From a bacterium (lineage in GTDB: Bacteria > Eisenbacteria > RBG-16-71-46 > CAIMUX01), in assembly GCA_030431975.1 (NCBI GenBank), contig JAUIHP010000020.1, positions 1 through 64,000 of the forward strand: 64,000 nucleotides of DNA, in the 5' to 3' direction. Shown here one piece after another: positions 25,327-35,000 of this stretch; positions within the stretch are counted from its first letter, which is position 1, and every line of letters begins with the position of its first letter. The position numbers and the translations under genes are program-made. A model generated the notes under the pieces. It saw only the letters and a program-made list of their open reading frames with translations. It did no database searches and was not told the DNA's origin.

Positions 25327-27279
25327 GTGCCGATCGATCGGGCCGGGGGAGACATCGACTCTATGGTTCAAAGACGCGCTCACGCCGACAGTCGGGTGGC
25401 CGGACGACGGCTGCCTTGGACGATTCTTTTCTTCCTGGGACTTCTGGTCCTGTGGAACCCGCTCGCGACCGCTCAGGGAACGGGCGGCGGAATGAACGGA
25501 ACGACCGAGGAAAACCTCACCCAATCCCGCTGGGAACGGCTCGAAGAAGAGCGCCGACAAAACCCGAGCGGAAACCACAGGCTCGCCGCAATCGATGCCT
25601 TTCTTCTCGGTCAGGAAGCGTGGGACGCCGGACGAGCCGACGAAGCGCGAGAGCACTGGTCGCGGAGCGGCGCCTTTGACCACAGCTACCTTCCGCCGCG
25701 GCTTCGCCTCGTCCAGACGAGTCTGCTCTCGGACTTTTCCGGCGCGATGGTTACGCTGCGTCAGTGTCTGGAAATCTTTCAGCGCGACTTTCAGGTGCAG
25801 CAGTGGGTGCTGAGCAACGCCATCCTCGGCTTTTGCCTCGCCGCGACCCTGGCGTCGGTCGCCCTGGTCATCGGCCTGCTTCTCAAACACGCGCGCTCGT
25901 TGCATCACACGGTACGGGAAACTCTTGCCTACGCCTTCCGCCTGGACCCGATTCCGGCTGGCATTCTTGCGATCGTCGCGCTTCTCATTCCGGTCGCGGC
26001 CAATCTCGGGATCGTGGTGACGGCGCTGTTCTACCTGTTCCTGACCGGCTACCGGTACAACCGCGGTGAACGCGTCATCGCACTGGCCACCGCCAGCTGG
26101 GGCATCATCGTCGGACCGGTTCTCGTCGTGACGAGTCCCTGGTGGTCGGTTCCACCGAACGGACGCAACGCGGTCCTCATCAGTGAAGCTCAGGAGGACC
26201 CAACCTCCCCCGCCTTCCGACTTCGGGTCGACGACTGGATCGAAGAGGAAGGTAAAGGCGTCGCCCTCTACCTGGAAGGTTTGGCGAGCAAGGTCGAGCG
26301 CGACTCCGATCGCGCCGTCCTCTTCTACGAGCGCGCCGGCCGGTCGGGTGAGATTCCGCAGTGGGTTCTGCAAACCAACATCGGCAACGCCCGGATTCAG
26401 GCCGACGAGCCGGACATGGCGATCAGTCATTACCATTCGGCGATCGGGCAGGACCCGGGAGCGTTCGAGCCGCACTACAACCTGGCGGTGACCCAGGCGC
26501 GGGCCGGTCAGTACCTGCAGTCTGACGCCCGGTTCGAACTGGCCAGTCGCATCGACCTCGACCGTTTCCGCGCACTCACCCGGAAGAATGAGGACCTCGG
26601 CGAACCCGAACCGATCGACGCCTTGTGGGGCGCCTCGGACTTATGGGCCTGGACACTCAAGCATCCGGGTCCGGTCGTGGCCCCGTCTCCCCTCTCGTTC
26701 TTTCTTCCGATGCGAAGTCTGATTTGGTCGGCCCCGATTGCGGTTCTCGCGCTCGTCGTCGGATTGATTGCCGGGCGCTCACTGCAACGAATCATTCGAG
26801 TCCACGAGTGCTATCAGTGTGGGGATCCCATCTGCCGTCGTTGCCTCGTCCGCATGGACCGGCGCGCCTACTGCGCGGGCTGCGCTGAGGCACTGGGAGG
26901 ACTCTCCTCCGGCGAAGCCACCCGGGTGTTGTTGCGCCGCCTCCTCGAGGACAAACGGGAATGGACCGGACAACTGGCCCGGCTCTTCGCTTCGTTCCTC
27001 CCGGGCATCGGGGGGTTGGTCTACGGAGGACCCTTCGTCGCCTTCATTGCCGCCGTCTGCGGCGGGCTCGGTACGGCGCAGTTTCTCTATCCGGAGTGGG
27101 GACAGCCGCTCTTCTGGGGACCGTGGCCCGATCCGCTGAACGGACTCGTCCGCGTGGCGGGCCTCGTCCTACTCGTCCTTGCCGTCCTCATCGGCTTCTT
27201 CGATGTTCGCGCAACACGCAAACGCAACTCTACGGTCAAGGCCTTCCTCGATCGTGACGTCGACCGGCTGGCCGCCTAG
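25327..27279 (+). CDS. TPR membrane protein with zinc-ribbon
   Basis: 650 residues from a GTG at 25327 (an ATG at 25363 is the alternative). Signal/anchor helix (TILFFLGLLVLWNPLATAQ), a TPR-like helical region (about 60-150), three or four membrane helices (165-270), a further TPR block (about 320-420), another helix near 470, then a four-Cys knuckle pair CYQCGDPICRRC...CAGC (about 495-520) and two or three C-terminal helices. TPR pairs suggest protein binding; the ribbon suggests zinc. No enzyme domain is seen. The DUF4388 gene follows by 17 nt, so they form a two-gene operon. Confidence 0.85.
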   Translation: MPIDRAGGDIDSMVQRRAHADSRVAGRRLPWTILFFLGLLVLWNPLATAQGTGGGMNGTTEENLTQSRWERLEEERRQNPSGNHRLAAIDAFLLGQEAWDAGRADEAREHWSRSGAFDHSYLPPRLRLVQTSLLSDFSGAMVTLRQCLEIFQRDFQVQQWVLSNAILGFCLAATLASVALVIGLLLKHARSLHHTVRETLAYAFRLDPIPAGILAIVALLIPVAANLGIVVTALFYLFLTGYRYNRGERVIALATASWGIIVGPVLVVTSPWWSVPPNGRNAVLISEAQEDPTSPAFRLRVDDWIEEEGKGVALYLEGLASKVERDSDRAVLFYERAGRSGEIPQWVLQTNIGNARIQADEPDMAISHYHSAIGQDPGAFEPHYNLAVTQARAGQYLQSDARFELASRIDLDRFRALTRKNEDLGEPEPIDALWGASDLWAWTLKHPGPVVAPSPLSFFLPMRSLIWSAPIAVLALVVGLIAGRSLQRIIRVHECYQCGDPICRRCLVRMDRRAYCAGCAEALGGLSSGEATRVLLRRLLEDKREWTGQLARLFASFLPGIGGLVYGGPFVAFIAAVCGGLGTAQFLYPEWGQPLFWGPWPDPLNGLVRVAGLVLLVLAVLIGFFDVRATRKRNSTVKAFLDRDVDRLAA

Positions 27280-27296
27280 CTTCCGAGGAACGAACT

Positions 27297-28472
27297 GTGG
27301 CTCTTAGCGGAAATCTCAACGAGTTCAGCGTCCTGGAGACTCTGCAGGTCATCGCCCTGCAGCAAAAGACCGGTACGCTTCGCATTCGCTCTGGAAAGAG
27401 CAACTTCGGACTTCACTTTCGCGAAGGGCGCTTCATCGGCTGCCAACCGGAGAACCCCACCGAACCCGACGCCTTTCTCGACACCCTGATCGGGCTGGGA
27501 CAGCTCGGGAAGGACGAGGAGCGCCGGATCCGAATGCTGGCCTCGGACCGCGGGGTCGATCTTTGGCGCCAGATCAGTGAGAGCGTCAAGCTCGAGCCGG
27601 AGACTCTCGAGGAAACACGGACCATCGTCCTGCAAGGAGTCCTCGACCGGGTGCTCCTTTGGAACAAGGGCAAGTTCGACTTCGAATCGGGCCCGGTGCC
27701 ACCGGTCTCGGGTCCGCCCTGGAACGTCGAAACAGCGATGCTCGAATCGATGCGCCGGCTCGACGAGGCGGCCGACCTTCGGGCGGCGGGATTCTCCCAC
27801 GACTGTGTTCCCGAGCTTCTGAGCACGCCATCCGAAAGTGCCTACGAGGCGGAGAACCCGGTTCCGGCGTCGCTGGAACGCGCTCTTCTCTCACGCATCG
27901 ACGGCAAGGCCTCCGTCGCCAAGCTCATCGAAACGCTGAACGTCGCCGAGTACGAGGTCCTGACGGCACTCCGTGACCTCAAGGGTCGAGGCGTGGTCAA
28001 GGTCGACGCCGACCGACCGTCCAACTCGGTCACCCAGATTCTCATCGAGCAGCCGATGCGGTTGCGCAAGCCGGCGCTGGCCGTTTTTCTTCTCGTGGCC
28101 AGTCTTGCAGCGGTGGCCACGGGTCACGCCGTTCGCACCTACTCGCGCTCGCACACCATCGCCGACATCACAAAGGCGAAGGAACAGCGGGCCTCCGTGC
28201 GCCACCGCACGGCCGTGCTTCAGGGTCTGGAAATCTACCGGCAGCGAGCCGGTCACTATCCGACCGAACTGGCGGCATTGATCGAGGAAAGCGTTTGGCC
28301 GCAGGACGCGCAGGATGTTCTTTCCGACCAGCCGTATCGCGCCGAAGGTTCGGGAGCTCAGATCTATCGTTGGGGCGCCGTGCGCAGCGACGAAAGGATC
28401 GACTGGGACGCGGTGACGAGATCATCGCAGGCTTCGACGCCCGACAACGAGGCTTCGACCTCGGCTCCGTAA
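27297..28472 (+). CDS. DUF4388 (PATAN-like) protein with membrane anchor
   Basis: 391 residues from a GTG at 27297. The N-terminus (LSGNLNEFSVLETLQVIALQ, QKTGTLRI, LHFREGRFIGC) is a clear DUF4388/PATAN domain, linked in other bacteria to gliding, surface behaviour or two-component scaffolds. A winged-helix-like middle (SLERALLSRIDGKASVAKLIETL) follows, then one membrane helix (about 262-282) and a type II secretion pseudopilin-like periplasmic end (IYRQRAGHYPTELAALI). Its last 109 bp overlap the convergent gene on the other strand. Confidence 0.85.
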   Translation: MALSGNLNEFSVLETLQVIALQQKTGTLRIRSGKSNFGLHFREGRFIGCQPENPTEPDAFLDTLIGLGQLGKDEERRIRMLASDRGVDLWRQISESVKLEPETLEETRTIVLQGVLDRVLLWNKGKFDFESGPVPPVSGPPWNVETAMLESMRRLDEAADLRAAGFSHDCVPELLSTPSESAYEAENPVPASLERALLSRIDGKASVAKLIETLNVAEYEVLTALRDLKGRGVVKVDADRPSNSVTQILIEQPMRLRKPALAVFLLVASLAAVATGHAVRTYSRSHTIADITKAKEQRASVRHRTAVLQGLEIYRQRAGHYPTELAALIEESVWPQDAQDVLSDQPYRAEGSGAQIYRWGAVRSDERIDWDAVTRSSQASTPDNEASTSAP

Positions 28473-30019
28473 CCGGTTCGAACCAACTTGAACCCGACTC
28501 CTGCCGCGGCCGCGGCGCCGGCGTCTCCCGTCGTGTCGCCGATCATCCAACTCCGCCCGAGATCCAAATCCAGATGCTGAGCGGCTCGAAGGAGCATTCC
28601 GGGTTTCGGTTTTCGGCAGGAGCACGGACCCGTGAAGTCAGGATGGTGCGGACAGACTTCGACCGCATCGAGAGCAACGTCTTCCCCCGCGAGCAGTTCG
28701 TGGAGTCGCAGGTGAATGCGTTCCAGTTCCTGCAGTCCGATGGTCCCCCGCGCCACCACGGATTGGTTCGTGACCAGAACGAGAGCAAAGCCCTCGTCAC
28801 GTAGAGCGCGAAGGGCGGCGCCCGCTCCCGGAACCAACTCCACGTCGTCCGCGCGATGGAGATAATCGACGAACCGGATCAGGGTCCCGTCGCGATCGAG
28901 GAAGACAGCCGGTCGTCGTTCGGATCCCGTGCGTACTTCGGCGCCTGGCAAGCTCGCGGGGAGACCAGCGCGCTCCCACAACGCGGTGGCCGCGGCATCC
29001 ACTTCGTCGACCGAAATCGCGTCCAAACACTCGAAGGACGTCGGGCACGTCTTCGCAAAACAAGGCGAACAGTGGATGGCCTTGTAGATCGTGTTTTGCG
29101 ATGCGCCGACAGGTCCGGTCCATGTGGGTGAGGTCGAACCGAAAATCGCCACCACCGAAAGCCCCGCCGCCTGTCCCATGTGCATGGCTCCCGAGTCGTT
29201 GCTGACCAGGACCCCGGCGTCGGCCAGGAGAGCCAGGCTTTGTCGCAGCGAGGTCTCCCCAGCCAAACTGAAGCTATGCTTCGCGTCCTCCATCCGCGCG
29301 TCCAACCGTCGGCATAGCTCGGCTTCGGCAGGACCCCCGAACCACAGGACCGGCCGACCCCGTTCCACCCAACGCCGGCCGACCGCGGCGAACCGGTCCT
29401 CCGGCCATCGCTTGGTCGGGCCGTAGGTCGCCCCCGGGGCCAGCACGAGAACCTCGCTCGGATTCCATTGTCGCGCTTCCCACCACTTCGAGGCCTCGGC
29501 TTGCTCTTCGGACCGAAGCGGAAAGCGAAGCCGGGGTCGGTCCGAACGGAGCGCTCGACCCAGGACGCGTCGGGCCAGCATGTCGCCGAGTTGGTGGTAC
29601 TGCTCGCGAAGATGAATGTCCCGCCGCGGCACCGGACCGACATCGGTCAGAAGCGCCTTGCGGCCGTCTCCTGGCCACCCCAGACGCACCTCGGCTCCCG
29701 AGAGACGAGCGAGCAAAGCTGAAGAAAAGGACGGTGGAAGGATGAGCGCTGCGTCCGGACTCACCGCTCTCATTTGGTCGACCGCCGCGTTCCAGGCCCG
29801 CAAACCCCGCATTCGCGCAGGAAGCGGATGCAGACGAAACGGAAAGTCAAGTCCCTCGAAGAGGGGCGCGGTTCTGGGAATGGCGAAGAGGTGCCACTCG
29901 ACTTCGGGAAACTGGTGTCCGAGAGCCTGGATCGTCGGACCCGCCATGACGGCATCCCCGATCCAGTTGGGAACGCGGATGGCGACCCGCTTTCTGCGTC
30001 CTTCGAGCACCGACTTCAT
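28364..30019 (-). CDS. Fusion: heptosyltransferase (GT9) + heptose-bisphosphate phosphatase (GmhB-like)
   Basis: 551 residues with two enzymes. Residues 1-345 are a WaaF-type glycosyltransferase family 9 domain (RVPNWIGDAVMAGPTIQAL at the start, VLAPGATYGPTKRWPEDRF, VSNDSGAMHMGQAAGLSVVAIFG), which adds heptose to the LPS inner core. Residues 360-545 are a GmhB-type HAD phosphatase: FLDRDGTLI, VTNQSVVARG, the zinc loop CPHHPDF...CSCRKP, and WMIGDTTGDAGAA. The second removes the C7 phosphate during ADP-heptose synthesis, so one protein joins donor synthesis and transfer. The first gene overlaps the TPR gene upstream by 4 nt. Confidence 0.9.
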   Translation of the reverse strand: MKSVLEGRRKRVAIRVPNWIGDAVMAGPTIQALGHQFPEVEWHLFAIPRTAPLFEGLDFPFRLHPLPARMRGLRAWNAAVDQMRAVSPDAALILPPSFSSALLARLSGAEVRLGWPGDGRKALLTDVGPVPRRDIHLREQYHQLGDMLARRVLGRALRSDRPRLRFPLRSEEQAEASKWWEARQWNPSEVLVLAPGATYGPTKRWPEDRFAAVGRRWVERGRPVLWFGGPAEAELCRRLDARMEDAKHSFSLAGETSLRQSLALLADAGVLVSNDSGAMHMGQAAGLSVVAIFGSTSPTWTGPVGASQNTIYKAIHCSPCFAKTCPTSFECLDAISVDEVDAAATALWERAGLPASLPGAEVRTGSERRPAVFLDRDGTLIRFVDYLHRADDVELVPGAGAALRALRDEGFALVLVTNQSVVARGTIGLQELERIHLRLHELLAGEDVALDAVEVCPHHPDFTGPCSCRKPKPGMLLRAAQHLDLDLGRSWMIGDTTGDAGAAAAAGVGFKLVRTGYGAEVEASLSGVEACDDLVTASQSILSSLRTAPQR

Positions 30020-32052
30020 CCGCCCTCGCCGCCCCGCAACTCGAGAAGGACCTCCTCAATCTGTGCGCGCCGCTGCGGACTTGGGGAAAGCTCGAGCACT
30101 CTCTCGAGCGCTGTTCGGGCCAGCTCCGCCCGGCCCAGCGCAAGGAAGGTGCGAGCCAGTTCGTAGTGCGCATCCGTGAAGTCCGGCTTGGCCGCGACCG
30201 CGCGGCGGAAGAATCCCTCTGCACGCTCCAGAGCGCCGACCTCGCTGTAGGCCCGTCCCGCGTTGAAGAGCAGTTCGGGCGAGTTGGGCGCGATCCGAAG
30301 AGCGTTGTCGAATACCCGGGCTGCGGCTTCCCACTCCCCGTCGAGGAGATAGATCGATCCCAGATTGTTTTGCAACGAAACCCGGCTCGGATCCAGACGG
30401 ACACCGATCTCGAAGATTCGGGTCGCCGCCGAACGCTGACCCTGTTCCGCGTAGGTCGAGCCCAACTGCGTCAGAAAAGCTCCCAAATCCGCGGGGTCTT
30501 CGACCGCCTGCAACTCGTCACCGGAAGGGAGTCGCGAAAACTCCCCGTCGGCGGGAACGGTCACGAGCACGAGCCTCTTCCCTTCCTCTCCCCACGTTTC
30601 GACAACGGTTCCGAAATCGCGAAGCTGGCCGTAGAAATGGGCGGGCAAGTCACGCCCGACATTCCTCTTTGTCAATGACTCGTCGAGTAGAACGTGTGTG
30701 AACCCGTGATACCAACGCGGCCAGTAGGCGAAGTCATACCGATTGGGCGCACGGCTGTCGCGGGGAAGGACGAAATGATTCTGCTCGAGCTGCGCTCCCC
30801 CGGGAAGCGGGCGCTCCAGGAGAATGAGGGCGTCGGCGTCGACTTTGACATCGATCCATTTCGCGACCGCCTCCGCGTCGATAGAGGGACCCGGACCCGA
30901 CGAAAGCAACGGACCGACGCTCCCGATGAGCAAGGCCGCCGGAAGAATCCGCTCTGCCCAGGTTGGGAGACGGTGCTGGATCCCGGAGACTCCCAGAACC
31001 AAAGCTACGGCCAGCGAGGGGCCGACGGCCAGCTGCATGGAATCAAAGCTCCGTAGACCCGAGGCCCATGGCAGAACCGAACCCAGCACGAAGACGAGAG
31101 CGAACCAAAGCAAAAGCGGCGACGGCCACCTTCGACCGGCAAGAACAGCCAGGACCAGGAGTGCGGGCAACACGAACCAACCCAGAACCGGGAACAACGT
31201 CAGAACGTCCCAACCTGCTGAAGCCGTCACCGCGCTGTGAAGACTCCAACCACCCATCCGGAACCATTCCGTGAAAAGGACCTCGCCAAGCTGGAGCGGT
31301 TGGCGCAATCGTTCCGGCTCGAGGGCAAAGGCCAACGACAACGAGACGACGACCGAAGCGATGAGGTTCTCCGCCCGAACCCGCTTGACCGCTGCAGCGA
31401 GCAGCGCGGCGACGACGAACGGCCAGAGCCCCCCCGCCCACGCCAGAACACATCCCAGGACCGCTCCGAATCCCAGTCCCCAGGTCATTCCCGAACCCAC
31501 AGCCGCTCCCAGACGCCAGGTCAGGAGGAGAAGTCCGAGGGCGCCCGGCACGCCGGGCGAGGTCTGAGCGACAGCCAGGCGAAGTCCAGGCGCCATGAGA
31601 AGCAGGAGGAAGACCAACGCCGGAAAGAGAAGCGAAACCCGTTGGGACAGGACCGCGGCGAGGAGCACGACCGTCGCGGCGAGCAGAGACCACACGCCCC
31701 GAACCCGGGCACGCTGTGTCTCCTCCGATTCCAACCATCGCGAGAGTCGGGAGCTTTCGTTCCTGCTGACCAGGTGATCGGCGGAGAAGGCTGCGGCGAG
31801 GGCGAGGCCCGGCGGCGTGGTCCATCCGGGTAACTCAGGCCGTGAATCCCCGGGTTCGCCGAGGCGAAGGACGGACTCGGCGCGCTCGAGCACGAGGTCC
31901 GCGTTCCGCCCATCTTCCGGTGGAGCCGCCGCGTAGAAGAAAGCGGCAAGGGCAAGAAGAAGAACTCCTCTTGCCCCGTAGGTCATCCACCCGGGCCGTT
32001 TTCGGCCTAGGCTCGTTTGTCGTAGATCAGTAGTCGAGTCCGAATGAGACAT
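30016..32052 (-). CDS. Multi-helix membrane protein with C-terminal TPRs
   Basis: 678 residues. About ten hydrophobic helices across residues 25-380, a periplasmic domain of about 100 residues, and at the C-terminus four TPR-like units (LNNLGSIYLLDGEWEAAARVF, LLFNAGRAYSEVGALERAEGFF, AHYELARTFLALGRAELARTAL). The layout recalls oligosaccharyltransferase/GT-C-like proteins, but the catalytic Asp motif of GT-C enzymes is not evident, so the label stays general. The ATG overlaps the end of the upstream gene by 26 nt; its ribosome site is weak and the true start might be an ATG at about 31986. Confidence 0.75.
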   Translation of the reverse strand: MSHSDSTTDLRQTSLGRKRPGWMTYGARGVLLLALAAFFYAAAPPEDGRNADLVLERAESVLRLGEPGDSRPELPGWTTPPGLALAAAFSADHLVSRNESSRLSRWLESEETQRARVRGVWSLLAATVVLLAAVLSQRVSLLFPALVFLLLLMAPGLRLAVAQTSPGVPGALGLLLLTWRLGAAVGSGMTWGLGFGAVLGCVLAWAGGLWPFVVAALLAAAVKRVRAENLIASVVVSLSLAFALEPERLRQPLQLGEVLFTEWFRMGGWSLHSAVTASAGWDVLTLFPVLGWFVLPALLVLAVLAGRRWPSPLLLWFALVFVLGSVLPWASGLRSFDSMQLAVGPSLAVALVLGVSGIQHRLPTWAERILPAALLIGSVGPLLSSGPGPSIDAEAVAKWIDVKVDADALILLERPLPGGAQLEQNHFVLPRDSRAPNRYDFAYWPRWYHGFTHVLLDESLTKRNVGRDLPAHFYGQLRDFGTVVETWGEEGKRLVLVTVPADGEFSRLPSGDELQAVEDPADLGAFLTQLGSTYAEQGQRSAATRIFEIGVRLDPSRVSLQNNLGSIYLLDGEWEAAARVFDNALRIAPNSPELLFNAGRAYSEVGALERAEGFFRRAVAAKPDFTDAHYELARTFLALGRAELARTALERVLELSPSPQRRAQIEEVLLELRGGEGG

Positions 32053-35000
32053 ATCCCGCCGGCTTTCCGATGTTGGTGTGCAGATCGGTCCGCCAGGCCA
32101 GATCCCACTTCAGAATCGTAAAGCCGAGATTCATGCTCGTCGAGAGTCCGTAACTCGCATTCAGGTCCCGAAGCCGGAAAGAGTCGCCGTGGGACTCGGA
32201 CGGCTTGAAAGCCGAATTGCTGTCCCAAGCTCCCCCGATGTCGAAGAAGAGGGCCCCGCGGACGCCCTGCAGAACCAACGGCAACGGCCATCCCATACGC
32301 AGCTGCTCGATAAGAGGGAAGCGGAACTCGACGTTGGCCATCCCGATCTTCGTACCCCGGAACTCGCCGTAGTCGTATCCCCGAACGGTGTAGGGACCGC
32401 CGATGCGGAAGTACTGCGGGTCCCGTCCATCCGAGGTGGCGCCAATGAAACGGACGGCCAGCGCGTACCGCTGTTTGAGGTTGTAGTACCGCCGGAAGTC
32501 GGCCAGTGCCGTCTGGTAGCTCAGGTCTCCGATCGCAACATCGTACGAGATCCGGTCCCGTCCACCACTGATCGGCCCGGTGTATCCGTACAGGGTGTTG
32601 TCGTTGACCAGAGCGAGTCCCGGCTGGAAGTAGTAGCGGGTTCCCTCGTTGTCGATGCTGAGTTCGCGCGAGGCAAAACTTCCCCGGTAGACGGACTCGG
32701 AGACGGCCAGGCCCGAAAGGGAAGTCTCGATGCGCCGGAAACGATCGAACGGACGCTGGAAGGTGATGTTCGCGCCCCGATAGACCTGGCTCACGAAATC
32801 GTCGGTGTCTTCGGCCGTGAAGACATAGAAATCGTTCCGGTACTGGAACGCGGACACACCCCAGTTGGTCCGGCCTTTCAGGTTGGTATAGCCCAGAAAG
32901 AGATCGGAATCGCTGAAGCTTCCGTAGACATCCGCTCCGACCAGGATCAGTTGGTTACCGAGGACATCCGAGAACTGAAGAACACTCTGCGCGGCCAGTC
33001 CGACGTTGTTGGCGAAGAAACCGTTCGCGGAAACGAAGTCAGCGCTGAACTTCGCGCGGTAGCGGTTGATCTTGAATCCCGACGGATCGGGCAGGTCACG
33101 GTTCTCGGCAAAAACCTGTTCGACGTCGATTTCGTCGCGCGTTTCCCGGTCCCGCGCCATTACCGGCAGGGACTCGTCCCGTGCATAGGCCGCTTCCGGA
33201 GAGTCGATGTCCCGAATCTCCGACCACAGGCTGTCGAGACGGGCCTCGATCTCTTCTTCCGTAAACTCGGGTGGTGCGGCTTCCGCGGTGTCGCCGTTCG
33301 GAAGGACCGCGGTCGCCGGAGCCGATGACGCGGAGTCGGTCCCGTAGGCGCCCAAGTCCTCGGCCGACTCGTCGTTCACACTTTCATCAGGACCTTCGGC
33401 CGCGTTGTCGGAAGCCCAGTCGGTCGGTTGCGGAAGCGTCCGACCGTCGTCGAGGACGACACGCACGGCCAGCGGATCCTCATCGACGAGGAGAGGCTCG
33501 GTCGCCGGGTCGACCCATGGTTCGGATTCGTCCCACAGCTTCATCGGATCCTTCATGGCAAAGAGATCGAGTCCTCCGCGACTGAAGGCGGAGAAGACGA
33601 CCCGCTCGCCATTCCGCGAGAGAGACATCGACGTTCCCGTCGGAATGATCCCGCTGATGCCCGTCAGCACGTTGGTGATGCGACGGTCTTCTCCCGTGGC
33701 CAGATCGCGAATGAAGAGATTGGCGATGCCGGAGCGGTTGGAAACGTAGAGGATCTTCGCGTCGTTCTCGAGAAAGTGCGGGCTGATGTTCGTCCCGACC
33801 TGATTCGGAAGGACCTCGATCTCCCCCGTCTCCACGTGATAGATGGCCAGACTCGGGTCCGCGAAGAGAAGCCGCTCGAAGTCGGTGCCCGCACCCCGGT
33901 CTGTAACGAAGATGATCTTCGTGCCGTCGGCAGAGTAGCGCGGTTCCCGAACCATGTGCCGGTCGCTGGTCAACTGTTCCAGATCACTGCCGTCGACTCG
34001 AGCCCGGTAGAGGTCCGAGCTTCCATCATCCATTCCGGAGAAGACGATCCACGCTCCGTCATTGGAAAAGGACGGGCTGTTGATGCCGTCGAGATCGAAC
34101 TCGAGTTTGGAGAGGATCTTTCCATCGCGCACGCGCTGCACGTAGATGGCATCGCGGCCCTTGTTGAGCGCGGCAAAACAGATGCGTTCGCCGTCCGGCC
34201 CCCAGTCCGCAGAGCTTCGGAAGTAACGGAGGCTTTCGAACTCCGGATTGCGCTCACCCTTGACCAGTCGCTTCTCGACCTTTCCGTCGATGGCCGAAGC
34301 CAGGTAGAGGTCGTTGTAGAGAGAGCGGTCGCTGAAGAAAACGATGTGCTTTCCATCGGGCGAAATGGACGGCGAAAGATTGACGTTGGCCAACTCACGT
34401 TCGGAGTGCGTCAGACGCACGGCAAAGTCATCGGGACGCTCGTGATCGGCAACGGTCGGCAGATAGGTCTTCCGCATCTCCTGAACGAAGTTGTCGCTCA
34501 GTTTTTCCATCGTGATGCCCAAAGTCTCTTCGAGAGCGCGGGGAACGGATTGCGTCACCGTCATCTTCTTGAAGAGATCACCAATCTTCTCGTCCCCGAA
34601 GGTGTGGCCGATGTAGGACATGATGGCCTGGCCGTAGCGGTAGACGCGGATGTCGGCCACGCGGTCCATGACCGTGACCGGAAGCAGGTAGCCCTCGAGA
34701 GCGCCGTCGCGTAGCCACATTTCGGTGAGCGCGTCGACGTCGCCCGTGGAAAGGTACTCGGCCATTCCTTCCATGACCCAGAGCGGCGGAAGCCAGCGGA
34801 AGCCTCCTCCCATGCCCCGGCCGCCGGCCGCAAGCAGGTCGAGCTGGAAGGCGTGGACGAGCTCATGAGTCAGGACGTGGTCAACTTCGCCGTAGTCACC
34901 GGTGACGGGCATGGCCACGCGGCGCTTCAGAAACTCGGTGAAGCCCCCGGTCCCCTCTCCGACAAAACCGGCGGAGACGTTGGAAACCTGGAACTCCGCG

